Assembly (NCBI GenBank): GCA_946122785.1
Contig: CAMGYJ010000004.1
Span: 10,872,150-10,936,149, forward strand
Direction: 5' to 3'
Length of the DNA stretch: 64,000 nucleotides
Source: Linum tenue
Taxonomy: Eukaryota; Streptophyta; Magnoliopsida; Malpighiales; Linaceae
The position numbers and the translations under genes were made by a program. A model generated the notes under the pieces. The model saw only the letters and a list, made by a program, of their open reading frames with translations. It was not told the origin of the DNA and did not search any database. Numbering within the stretch: position 1 is the stretch's first letter; each line of letters starts with the position of its first letter. Shown here piece after piece: positions 46,495-57,065 of the stretch.

Positions 46495-47302
46495 TTCCGC
46501 CATGGCCGTCCAGCTAAAAGACGATAAAGAAGCGCTTGTGGGGAGGCAACCCCACCACGGTTTGCGTTTCTTCCCTTTTTTTTCTGAGTTTTTGTGTCAT
46601 GTTGAGTCAGTTGCATGTCTGTGATGAAGTTCGGTCGTCTGTGATGCCTCGATTTGGTGTTTTCGTGCAGGAGAGGTCGAAATTTTGGGCGAATGGGATT
46701 TTTGGCCGGAAGGGGGCAAATATCCGGTCGTGGGCCAAAATACCAGGCCGGGTATTTTTGGTCCACGATCGGGCCCCCTCTGTTTCTCGGGGTGAAAAAA
46801 GGGAAAACCCCGACCTTGTCCCAAAAATACCAGACCGGGTATTTTTGGTTCGCGGCCGGGGATTTCCCAGGATGGAACGCAGCGTTTTCCAACCCCCCGA
46901 CCTTGACCCAAAAATACCCGACCGGGTATTTTTGGCTCAAGGCCGGGTATTTACTTGCACTCGAGACGCTGCGTTTTAAAACCCCGGTCGTGGGATCAAA
47001 AATACCCGACCGGGTATTTTTTGAGGCCCGACCGGGGATTTCTGCTATTTAAAGCAAACCCCCGGTCAGTTTCTCTCTCTATCCTCATTTTCCCAAAATT
47101 TACCCTCTCCTCTTCTTTCCAAATCCTCTCCCCTCTCTCTTCTTTGCCGCCGCCGGCTACCCACCGGCCGCCGCCCTGCCGCCGGCCGCCGCTGGTCACT
47201 TTCCGGCGACTCTCCGGCGAGCCTCCCGGGTCATTTTTGGCCCCTTCTCGCGTCCCTCACCCATTTCTAGAGCCCTAGCTACAGGTCTACTTGCGTTTCC
47301 AG
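46495..47302 (+). other. Pol to post-pol spacer of A with palindromes and leader-like exon
   Basis: About 46715-47040 carries at least eight ACCGGGTATTTTTGG-type palindromic units like those in the A and I U3. CTATTTAAAG (about 47044) is TATA-like. It is followed by a CT-rich, CCGCCG-rich stretch and the donor CAG/GTGTGTTTC at 47303. No conserved ORF. It resembles an internal promoter and 5' exon. Confidence 0.55.
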
Positions 47303-47630
47303 GTGTGTTTCTTGTTAATTACTCTTTTCCTGGAAAATTGAACTGTAGATTGTAGGACCGAGAAGTGTGTTTGCATGCCTGATTTAGAGTAGGGTGAGGG
47401 ATGCTTTGAGTATGCATGGTTCTATCTATGGTGTATGTGCTGCCCGTGTAATTAATGTGGTTGGTTCTGTGGTTCTTGCCTTGATTCCGGTTGAGTTGCT
47501 TGCGATTCAACCGGCTGTGCTTAACACTGTTTGCCTAGGTGGTCCTTAAGTGTGGGGGAAGTGATGAACCCATGCTGTTGGTTCTGACAAGTTTTTTCTT
47601 GGCTCCACCTTTGGTTTGTTGATTTTGCAG
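47303..47630 (+). other. Intron-like segment before the post-pol ORF of A
   Basis: 328 nt from GTGTGTTTCTTG to TTGATTTTGCAG; the ATG comes 5 nt after the AG. Donor, acceptor and length match element I (331 nt). A polypurine motif followed by TGATGAACC (47546-47567) lies inside, resembling a polypurine tract plus LTR start. Confidence 0.58.
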
Positions 47631-47634
47631 GAAC

Positions 47635-49070
47635 ATGTCCCTAGACCATCCGTTTGTGCAGGGCCTGCGCCTGCACCCGGAGTACGCGAATCAGTTCCGC
47701 GCGGTGATTCGGGGGAAATTGGAGCGCCACCACCATCTCGAGTGGGCAGTGTTCGAGCAGCTCCACTGCATGCAGGAGCTCACCGCCGCCATCAGTCACC
47801 GCGATTGGCGGACGCTGCTTGCCATAGACGAGCCCACCTACACTGAGCTGGTGTGGGAATTCTACACCACTTTCAAGTACGACAAGAAGCGGCCCCGGGA
47901 CTCCTATGCGGTGACTTTCAGGCTGGGTGGCCACCCACGGGAGCTGACCATTGACGGGTTGGCCTATGCCATGGAGATCGAGTACCACCCGTTCTCCCGC
48001 CACGAGATCAAGATCCCGAACCCGACCGACTGGCACCAGGACGGGTTCTACCGCCAGATAGCCAGGGAGACCTATTGGAATGATTGCTTTGACGCTGGCC
48101 AGACATACGTCCGCACCCTCCAGCCGCAGTGGCACATTCTGAACCTGCTCATCACTCGCTCCATCGTCCCCAAAGTCATCGGCTCGCACAAGATTCCGAA
48201 GCGGGTGCTCTATGCCATGTACTCGATGGGGCGCCCGTATCACATGCTCCACTTGGGTTCTTTCTTGGCCACCACATTTTCCCGGTGCCACGGGAAGCCC
48301 AACCATCTCTATTATGGTCCCCTGATCACCCGTTTGGCGCGCCATTTTGGCATCAGCTTTCAGGGACTCCAGGATTCGTCTTCCCTGGGTGGCTCAACCC
48401 CCCTCAGCCGGGATGTGCTCCACACTGCACTCCTCCTGGTCACTGATGGCACCCGCACCTGGGTCGATGGGCTTTCCATGCCTCCTGAGGAGGTTGTGGA
48501 TCTCGATGACGACAAGAAGGACGCTGACTACTCCGGTGAGGAGGAGGATGAGGATGATGATGATGATGGCGGGGCCATGGATGCCGATGAGCCGGAGCCC
48601 CCGCTCTCTCCACCAGGGGACCTTCAGCCTCGACGGAGATCAGAGAGAGGCGAGTCTTCCTCTGGTCCTTCTGGTCCGTCGATGGCCTCTGGCTCGTCGA
48701 TGGATTTCTTCACGAAGCAGTTCCAGCATATGGGGCTCTAGTTCCAGCAGCTCGGTCTTCAGAACCAGCAGCTCATGGACCATCAGGTCCAGTTCTACCA
48801 GCAGTATTCGGCCCACCAGGGCTGACGGTTGTTGACGAGCACCTCGGCCGCTTGGATACCCATATGGGAGTCACTAGTGCTCTCATCGAGCGGGAGAGAG
48901 ATCAAGGCCGCCGATTGATGGAGTACTCGGAGCACCTGCTCCAGGCTTGTCACCCACCAGAGGAGCACCACTGGACCACCCGGTGGGACCATTTGCCACC
49001 ACCACCCCCGGAGGATGGAGACGATGACCTTATGAACCAGATCGACTTCACCGGTCTCGGAGGGCCCTAG
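47635..49070 (+). pseudogene. Post-pol (env-position) ORF of element A
   Basis: Met at 47635; 368 open codons to a TAG at 48739 (CAG in A'). The rest, up to 49070, is split by a small deletion near 48820. Residues 1-280 form a globular domain of the Athila post-pol family (RLGGHPRELTIDGLAYAM, PKRVLYAMYSMGRP). Then come an Asp/Glu tract, Ser/Pro-rich region, Gln-rich helix and a charged ERERDQGRR segment. No signal peptide or membrane span is visible. Its function is unknown; calling it an envelope protein rests on gene order only. Confidence 0.78.
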
Positions 49071-50250
49071 TGGCATGTTTTGAGTGTTTTTTCTTTGTCA
49101 GCATGCAAACTGTCTTGTGTCGGTTTAGTTTCTTTCTTTTCATTTTGGATGTTGTAGTATTGGGCTGACCATTGGACCTAACGTATTGAGTTCGAGCTCT
49201 TTGTTTCCTTTAGCTGTGCTTATGCCTGACTGGTCCTCTCTCCATTCCGCTTCATTCCGACTGGTTCACTTCCAGTCTCCTGTAGTCCGTGCCCACCGGT
49301 AACATCGTTCCCCTTTCCTTCCCTCTTCTCCATTGAGGGCAATGTCGATCTTAAGTGTGGGGGGATGTTTATCTTTTGACTGCATTAGATCTGTTTGTGT
49401 GCTTGGAGCCTAGTCCACTGTCGAAATTTTTTAAATTTGAGGGCTCCAAGTATGTGTTCCTTGCAATTGCCTGCTCAGTATGCTTTGAATTGACAGTCTC
49501 TTTAGTAATGTGCAACCTAGGGAGGTAGTGTAGCACTATGGAGGATGTTGATGCATTTAAGAAGTCTCATTTCTTCTTCATATTGTGTTGGTTGATTGAG
49601 TGAATTAGTGATCCTAGGACCCTTGAATGGTGTGGTGTTGTGGACTCTCTACCTGTCATGGACTCTTGGATCATGTTTTGGAAATAACAAGTGCTCGAAA
49701 ATGTGCTTTAAAATAACGTCTCCCGTGCGAATAGGGCGAAAGTGTGTAAGGGGAGACGAGAATTCGTTCCCAATTTCCACCTACTACCTCCAGCCCCCTT
49801 ACATGTCTTTCCCCCGCACGAGGCTCGAGACATCCGCTCCTGGCATGGCCGGTAAGAGCTGGGCTCCCTCAAAACCTCTGCTAGGTGGGAGCCCCCATTT
49901 TGTTAAAAAAAAAGGTTGGAACCTTTGAAAAAGAAAAAAAAACAGAAAAACAAGCAAAAAAAGAAAGAAAAGGGGTTCCAACCATCTTCAAGAAGAAAAT
50001 ACAGCACCTTGAAAAATGTGAGTCCATGATCTTTTGTTTTTGAGAGTCTCTTCATCCACGATTCATTTGTCCTCTGTTCACTATTTGCCATGATGCCGAC
50101 TCGAGACTAGTGTTCTCGCCGAAGAAGCTATGAGATGACTTGTGCGTCGGTTGACCTCGTAAGCTGCTAAATGATCTAGGAAATCCTCTACCTATGATCG
50201 GGGTTGTTGGTTGCTATAGAGGTCTGGAGAGTTGCATTGATTTGAGTTAG
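49071..50250 (+). other. 3' UTR of A
   Basis: Non-coding and reverse-homologous to the I, J and C 3' UTRs. It includes the cis module at 49331-49450 and an A-rich run at 49915-49970. Confidence 0.68.
49331..49450 (+). other. 3'-UTR cis module of A: SL2, internal polypurine motif, SL1
   Basis: SL2 CATTG/CAATG 49331-49344; TTAAGTGTGGGGGG about 49352-49365; SL1 arms 49402-49410 and 49442-49450. Confidence 0.77.
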
Positions 50251-50291
50251 GTTTGCTTGAGGACAAGAAAACGGTTAAGTGTGGGGGAGTT
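50251..50291 (+). promoter_or_regulatory. Stem-loop and polypurine tract of A
   Basis: Stem-loop 50251-50272 with one mismatch, then TTAAGTGTGGGGGAGTT ending at 50291. Confidence 0.84.
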
Positions 50292-51620
50292 TGATAGACC
50301 GATAATTACACATGTTTTTACCCCTATTCTTGGGCCGTTTGAGATGTTGATTCTCGTGTTTTAAGCCGATTTCACGATAGGTTGTGCGTTTATGTCATAT
50401 TTCAGGACCCGACGTTGGAATCGAGGCGGAGAAACGGGTTTTGGGTCGAAAGGAGCGAAGTTGGGTTGAAGTGGGCTGCAGGAGGAAAATACCCGGCCAG
50501 GGGGTCAAATACCCGACCGGGTATTAATCATTTTGGCATCCTAGAGAAACAGAGAGGGGCCCGGGCAGGAGGCGAAAATCCCCGGTCGGGGATTATTGGC
50601 CATGACCGGGGATCTCTCCTGAGGCAAAGCGGCGCATTTTAATTATACCCGGTCGAGACCCAAAATACCCGACCGGGTATCGTGACAGGCAGCAGTTTTA
50701 ACGGAAAAGAAGGCTAAAAATCAAGGGTTCCGAGTTTTAGAGAGACAGAGCAATTCCTAGAGAGAGAAAGCGACGAACCAGAGTTCCCAAGTGCCATAGC
50801 TTGATCTTCATCACCATTGGAGCCCGGCTTGAGCTTGGAGAAGTGCCGATTGACAACCAGGAGCAGAAACTCATCCTTCACAGTATGATTTCCGCGTCTG
50901 AATCTGCTTTTGCTTCTCTCTCCATGGAGTAGTTTCCCCATTCATCTGGGTATGGGGAACCCTAGATTTGTATGTTAGGTCTGATTGTATGAAGCCAAGT
51001 ATAGAGTTTATGATTTGATTATATTCGATTGAGGATTGAATGATTGAATGACTTGAATCCTGATCAAATTCCTGTTGTTTCTGCTTTAACCTGGAATGAG
51101 AATATCTGCCTAGGTTGATAGAGCATCCTTAATTGAAGGTAGTGAATTGGTGACTTTAGTCGAGTAGCCAATTCTCTATTCTGTACCGAATTCAATTCAG
51201 TAGTGGAGGTTTGGTTTGTTAGGGCCTCAATCTGTTTACTCCGGTGGAGGTTAGTCGCCCGCTGGAGACTCAGGTTGAGAGGGTCTGGAGACCTTTAGTC
51301 GATACTTCAGACTGTTTAAGAACCTTCCGCAGTATAACTTTCATGAAAACTGAACTTGGTAAATTGCAATCCGGCTTAACTGGAGTCTAGGGGGAACCAT
51401 ATCCGGGTGACCTCTCTCGACTTGAAAACAACCGTTTAACTTGCTTCGTTTGTTTGTTAATTTGGACTTGCACTAAAGTTTCACTGCTAGATAACAAGAA
51501 TTCACCGATTGGTCATCAAATCTAGGACCCGGGTTGACATTAAAACCCAAACCCGCTATACTACGCTTTAGGAAGTGGTTACACTTGGCCAATTTCTAGA
51601 GTGACAGTAGGAGTGAGTCA
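50292..51620 (+). repeat. 3' LTR of element A
   Basis: 1329 bp, TGATAGACCG to GGAGTGAGTCA. Palindromes at about 50488-50690. The next base belongs to the E 3' UTR (homologous to 34831 in B). Confidence 0.9.
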
Positions 51621-52524
51621 AAGACACAGGTTCAAATGACTGGCTAGGGTCTTGGACATGGGGAAAAGGCCTTTTAGGTGGTGGAAGTATTCATAGCGCC
51701 AGGTTCCACAATTCCAACCCAACACAATCACAGTCAATCAAACCACTTACTTTCTCTCTGCCAGTCTGCATTACTCAATTTCTTGCACAAGAGCGAAGGA
51801 GGTATCATAAATGTTAGTATTTCCAAGCCAGACTGCTAAGAAACACTACTTAATGGGCACTATTCAGATTTTTGGTGGTGGCTCTCTTTTGCTTTCATTC
51901 ATTTTTCTCTTTTTTTTTCTTTTTCATTTCTTGAGAGAACCATCTCCTATTCACATTTTTCAAACACATGCCCAACTTTTTAAGAACTACCTCAAACCCT
52001 CAGCAGAAACAGCAGAAAACATGTAAAAACCACTCTGTGGAACCTTCTAAGAGATGCAAAAGGGTGATTTTTCATTATAGACTGAAAGAAAGGATAACAC
52101 ACGGCTCAAAGGGGCTGACTAGGGGGTATGACACACCAGGAGAGTCAATTTGGTAGTGGGCTAATCCTATGCCTCCATCATCTTAGCTAATGATAACGTG
52201 AATGCTACACATCATGGAAGAGGGATCTATCGCACAAGAAAGAAACGAGCAGGCTCAAATCTCACATGGCTACCTATATGCTCTATCTCTCATTCTGGTT
52301 CCCTGAACTAGATGCATAAACGAATGTCAAGAACAAGTGATCAATCCAAGTCACAGTTGGTAAGCAAACAGTTGAAAAACTGAACCCCTACACAACTCTA
52401 CTGCACGTCTCAGTCATCATCATAGGTTGTCCTAGTTACAATCAAGCTGTCATGCAATAATTCGAAAGCCATTCGATTCACCAATCAAATCCACAATGCC
52501 AATACGATCAAGCAAACAACAGTA
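51621..52524 (-). other. 3' UTR of E (long class), right of the A insertion
   Basis: Non-coding, colinear with B 34831-35749 and K 59567-60493. T-rich run at about 51905-51930. No supported gene. Confidence 0.7.
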
Positions 52525-52644
52525 CTTGGAGCCCTCAAATCTCGAGATTTGGACAGCGGACTAGGCTCCAAGCACACAAACTCATCTAGCAGTCAACAAC
52601 AGGTAAACACCCCCCCACACTTAAGCACGACATTGCCCTCAATG
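52525..52644 (-). other. 3'-UTR cis module of E: SL1, internal polypurine motif, SL2
   Basis: Outer arms 52525-52533 and 52564-52572; inner CAAATCTCGAGATTTG is a perfect palindrome; polypurine motif about 52610-52624; SL2 52631-52644. Confidence 0.78.
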
Positions 52645-52872
52645 GACTAGAGGGATAGACAAGGGGAAACAATGTTACTGGGAATACGGACTGCCGGGGG
52701 ACTAGAAATGGACCAGTCAGCGGGGCTAGCATAAGCAAAACACACTGGGTGATAGAAACCATAGTTCCAAGTGGACAAACCGAAAAAAAAAAACAAACGA
52801 AAGAAAAACAAACCTTGGTGGGGTTGCCTCCCCACAAGCGCTTCTTTACCGTCGTGAGCCGGACGGTGGCTC

Positions 52873-54092
52873 CTAAGTTTTGGTCCATCCCAGAACCTCC
52901 TTGAAGTTGAGGTTCTCATTAATGAGGTGGAGTCTCAAGTCACGAGCATGTGATGTGATAGGTGATGAAGATGGCTCGTGGCCTTGAGGAAGATGAAGTC
53001 TCCACTCTCGAGACCTCTCCTTCGCATTTGCTCTTGTCTCATTGCCCCAAACCAGATAAGATATATTCGATTGACCACCATCGCATCCACCAAGAGGGAT
53101 CGATGTTAATGTAGCCTTGGTCCGGCCAAGAGACACTGCAAATGGGTCCTTGCCAAGAAGCTCCTCGAAGTTTGGTGGAGATATCACATGTAACTCATGG
53201 CCGGTGCATGCCTCTTCCACCTCAACTTCATCCTCAGCCTGGACGCCAATTGCTTCCTCAACCCCCCTTCCTTCTTCAAACTGTGGTCTCTCCCCTTGGA
53301 AAAGATCAAGAACTTCCTCTTCTTTGCTTTCTTCCTCATCTCCACAACTTCTTCCCTCACCCTTTCTCGCTTTTCTTCTTCTAGCACAGATTGGAGAGCA
53401 AGGCGCCATGTAATTTCTTGAATAGGATCATCTTACATCTCCTCGCTCGAGACCAGCATATTAGAGCGGAGATGGGGACAGTTGTGATCTACCACCAGAG
53501 GATACACTTGATCATGATTATCATGGGAGCTTTCCGTGACAACTTCTGTATGCTCCTCAACATCCTCATGATTGCCTTCTTCTTGCTCCTCCTCTACTTG
53601 TATGGCAGCATAAAGGTTGTCTTGAGAAAACTGTGCACAAGCTTTCTCAATGACCTCTATGTGCTTCTTTATGCTCCGAAGGGGTATCCTCTGTTTCACG
53701 GGAAAAGGAGAAGTCAGTTTGGGCCATGGCCTGGATATGAGTATCCATCTCGAGAAAGGATCTCTCAGGTACTCGAGCAATCTGCTCCACGAGAAGCCTC
53801 AAGTGATAGTTTGGATCTGGCTGTGGAGTGTAGCATGGCTCTGCCGGATGGCCCGTGAAAGCTGTGGCTAAATCAAGATCTGATGGCCCTTCTAGTTGTG
53901 GGAGGAATTCTTCTTGATAATGAGATTGTTCTTGAAATACCCAAGGGTCTGATTGTTCTTCGTAGTAGGGGGTTGGTACTGAAACCCGGCTCCATAGTCT
54001 TCTCCTCCTTGATTGCTCCAGGATGTCTCGGGGTAATACCACACTGATGGTGGTTGATACCCCCAATGGTTGGAGAAGCCATGAGGATCCAT
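52873..54092 (-). pseudogene. Orphan acidic ORF of element E, degenerate
   Basis: Homologous to the J and C ORFs. It opens at the conserved Met 54092; a small deletion near 53965 shifts the frame, which continues in 53647-53960. The intact tail frame 52873-53409 includes the acidic middle, ISPPNFEELLGKDPFAVSL, SYLVWGNET and the terminal FKEVLGWTK. It shares gene and leader with J and C but has a different LTR. Confidence 0.7.
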
Positions 54093-54204
54093 GTTTCAGA
54101 TCTGCACCAACAAAAACATAACACCCAAGTGAAAAGCAAGGGTGGAAAAGAAAAGGAAAAAAACCTAAGTAACAAACTTTCACGTTTCTACAATAACCTA
54201 GAGG

Positions 54205-54222
54205 TCCCCGGCAACGGCGCCA
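54205..54222 (-). promoter_or_regulatory. Primer-binding site of E (tRNA-Asp)
   Basis: Perfect 18-nt match to the tRNA-Asp complement, 6 nt from the LTR. Confidence 0.93.
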
Positions 54223-54228
54223 AAAACT

Positions 54229-55586
54229 TGACACGCTAAAACACAACACCAAACTGCGACCAAGTATAATCGCAGTCCGGGAATGCAGTAAAGTAGCAAG
54301 TTCTAATGTCAACGCGGGGTCTAGATCTACTGCCTACTCCGTGATTATCCATTATCTAGCATACTAAGTCCAGTGATTGTTGTTTTAACTAAAAGCAGTA
54401 AGAAAGCAGGAAATGGTTCGGTTTTCTGAAGTGAAGGAAGAGTCACTCGGGAATGAGTCTCCCTAGCTCCTTAGTTAGGTCTCAATTGTAATTACCCTGG
54501 GTTGATTTACTGTTGATTAAACTGCGGAAGATCCGACAGTAGCTTGGAATCTCTTAAGCTGACCAAGCCCTCTCAGTCAAACTACCCGGCAGACGACTAG
54601 TCTTCACCGGAATAGAAAGCTGAGGCTATGAACACAGAACTCCACTACTGGAATTGGATTCCAGTACAAAGCAGTAGATTGACTAACTCTCGTATAGCCA
54701 ATCCACTACTACCGAATGATGTAGCTCTAACAACCTAATCAGATTCTATCTATCTCAGGTTGCAGCAGAAATCAAGAAAAGCTGATCAGACTTCAATTAA
54801 TTCAATGAATCATGCATCATTCAATTATAATCAATCAGTATAACAATCCCAATTCATTACAATCAAAATCCCTAACACATGGAACTAGGGTTCTTCATAC
54901 CCAAGTGAGAGAAAGTTCTACTCCATAGAGAGAGAGGGGAAAACTGTGTACAAAGCAGTCATACTCATAACAATGGGAAGAATCTGCTCTGGAATGATGA
55001 TTTTCACTCCTATGATGATCTCCAAGCTTTATTTGATGAAACGCAGCTCCAAAACCACTCTTAGGATGAGTTACTTTCTCTCTCTAGGGCTCTGTTTTTG
55101 CTCCAAAAAGTCCATTCTCTCACTTTTGGCTCGAATTTGGGTTAAAACCCAGAAATTCCCGACCACACGAGCAGGCCACACGGCCGTGTGGCTTTTCCCA
55201 GATGCCCGTGTGAAGGCTCGGTGATATCCACACGGCCACATTGCCAGGTCACACGGCCGTGTGGGTTTTTAGGCGTGCCCGTGTGGCTTGCTCAGCCTCT
55301 GTTTAATGCTTCGTTTCTCCCTCGTCTGGACTCCGAATCAGTCGCCGTTTGATCCCGGACGCTCGTAGTCTCGTCCTCTTTCTTTTCATGCTCGTGTTTC
55401 TTCTCCCGAATTGGCAAATGATCTCTGATTGACTTGAAACTTGCGCCTATGCTTCAATTTACATGCTAGGACCTGAAATGTGATAAAAGGAACACAACCT
55501 AGCGTAAAATAGTCCAAGAAAGCACAAACTCAAGCCAAAATGATCAAGAAACGAGGGTGCAAACATGTGCAAATACGATGTTATCA
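54229..55586 (-). repeat. 5' LTR of E
   Basis: 1358 bp, TGACACGCTAAAAC to CGATGTTATCA. CACACGGCCGTGTG palindromes at about 55160-55290. TTAAAACCC nearby could be TATA-like. Confidence 0.9.
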
Positions 55587-57065
55587 CTCTGTCATGCACT
55601 CCCCCGGGTATATCCAGTAGATGCATAAAGCATCGCCAATAGATGCGTTAAACACCGCCAATAGATGCCTTAGGCACCGCCAATAGATGCATAAAGCAAC
55701 GCCCAATAGATGCATTAAGCACCGACAATATATGCATAAAGCATCACCAATAACCAGGCCGGGTATCGCTCTCCCAGAGAGCTAGGCATATAGTCACCAT
55801 ATCCAATCACATAGAGTGCATGACGAGGCGCCATTAGGTTTGCTTTAGGTGATCAAGCAATTCTTTAGTTAGTCGCATTCCAAACATATTATCACATAGT
55901 CATACACAAATCACATTTATTCATTATTCATCACATGTCATTTCATTATATCACTACCCTTATGCCCATAGGTGTCATTAATTGAACTCAATATTGTCTT
56001 TAAGCCCTTAGGCTTTACTATTTTACCACGTCAATATCATACTTTAACATAAACAAGTGATCATTCACATTCATCACATAATCTTCATCACATTCATAAA
56101 ACAATTAACACATAATAACCATTCAACTCATATCACATTCATTACTCATAGTTTCGATATTCATGCTTAGTACTCGGGTCGTTTTATGACCCGAATACCT
56201 CTCCATTTATGATATGTACTTGGGTCGCTTCATGACTCAAATACCGCATTTGTATTGATATAAATTTAGGGTTAGAATCTACTCACACTTATGATTGATA
56301 ATCCACCATTCTTTGTCTTTAGAGGACTCTCCGGCTTGCTCCTCTCCTCTAATCGGTTGTCCCGCTACATGAAAATTAATAAAGTCTCACCCCTTCTATT
56401 AAGCAACTTTTCTCAATGAACCAGCGATTTTAACTATGATCTCAGAGGTACACTAGTAGGCAATGGTTTATGAAATGTATCCTCCAAATTTGAAGACGAT
56501 CCAATGGCCCGAGTGCCCGAAATCGTCCTTCCAACAGGTTGTTCTGCTGCTGGACGAAAATTGGCAGCACCCCTTGTTTCCTTCTTCTTCCTTTCCTTGA
56601 TATCCTTTTCTTTCTATCTCTCTACTCCTTGTTTCTGAAAATGGGGATGGTGGTTTTTGGGTGGTGAAACTAGATGGGAGAAAAAGAGCAAGAGAGGGAC
56701 GTGGGAGAGAGTGAGGGAAAGAGATGAGAGGTGTGCTAAAAAAAATCTGTCATCTCTCCTTCTCTAACTCTCTAGAATCCTCTCAAATCACACTTTAGCC
56801 AATGGCCTAACCAAAACTTGGTTGCCACTAAACCTTCAAACTTTCATTTGTTTACATTCTAATCCTCCCACTTCAAATTTTGTACAAAAATCCTTAAGTT
56901 TAAGGCGAATTTGTTCATAACCCCAATTAATCAACTCATTACCTATACCACCATCAACCAATTCAACAATCGGTTTGTAATCATAAACCTATCCTGATAC
57001 CGTAATGACCTTACATAGATACCATTATAGTATAGAACATATATAGGAAAGACGTGGATGTTACA
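55587..57065 (-). repeat. 5' LTR of F, second part (after element E)
   Basis: AT-rich, ending GACGTGGATGTTACA; the last 30 bp equal 21478-21507. CTCTG at 55587-55591 is the right half of E's target duplication. Together with 24351-25235 the LTR is about 2.36 kb, a usual length for Tekay. It contains a 22-bp tandem repeat. Confidence 0.82.
55619..55751. repeat. 22-bp tandem repeat in the F LTR, six copies
   Basis: Units of the form AGATGCATAAAGCAYCGCCAAT repeated six times (133 bp, one unit 23 bp) with 2-6 differences each. It lies in the U3-R part of the LTR. Confidence 0.85.

Larger units (their letters stand above)
27721..51620 (+). mobile_element. Element A: Athila-type retrotransposon, the only plus-strand element, split by C
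   Basis: 5' LTR 27721-29061, primer site, gag, protease, RT N-terminal part (to 32461), nested C (with B), then RNaseH, integrase, post-pol ORF, 3' UTR and 3' LTR 50292-51620. Own sequence is about 11.85 kb. About 235 bp of RT, including the FMDD box, is missing where C's right end meets A at 44508. The right flank (51621) is E 3' UTR, so A lies within E. A target duplication cannot be checked because the left end was lost. Confidence 0.88.
25236..55586 (-). mobile_element. Element E: Athila-like non-autonomous element, split by A
   Basis: Left LTR 25236-26283 (truncated at its inner end), interior 51621-54228, right LTR 54229-55586. The interior carries the same orphan acidic ORF as J and C but with a different LTR and the long class of 3' UTR. 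Between the two parts lies element A with everything nested in it. E's polypurine tract, the inner ~300 bp of its left LTR and about 500 bp of 3' UTR were lost at the 26283/26284 junction. Confidence 0.8.

Noticed and set aside
47641..48345. 234-codon ORF antisense to the post-pol gene of A
   Set aside because: It is the shadow of a GC-rich real ORF; the translation has no family features and is not open in I.
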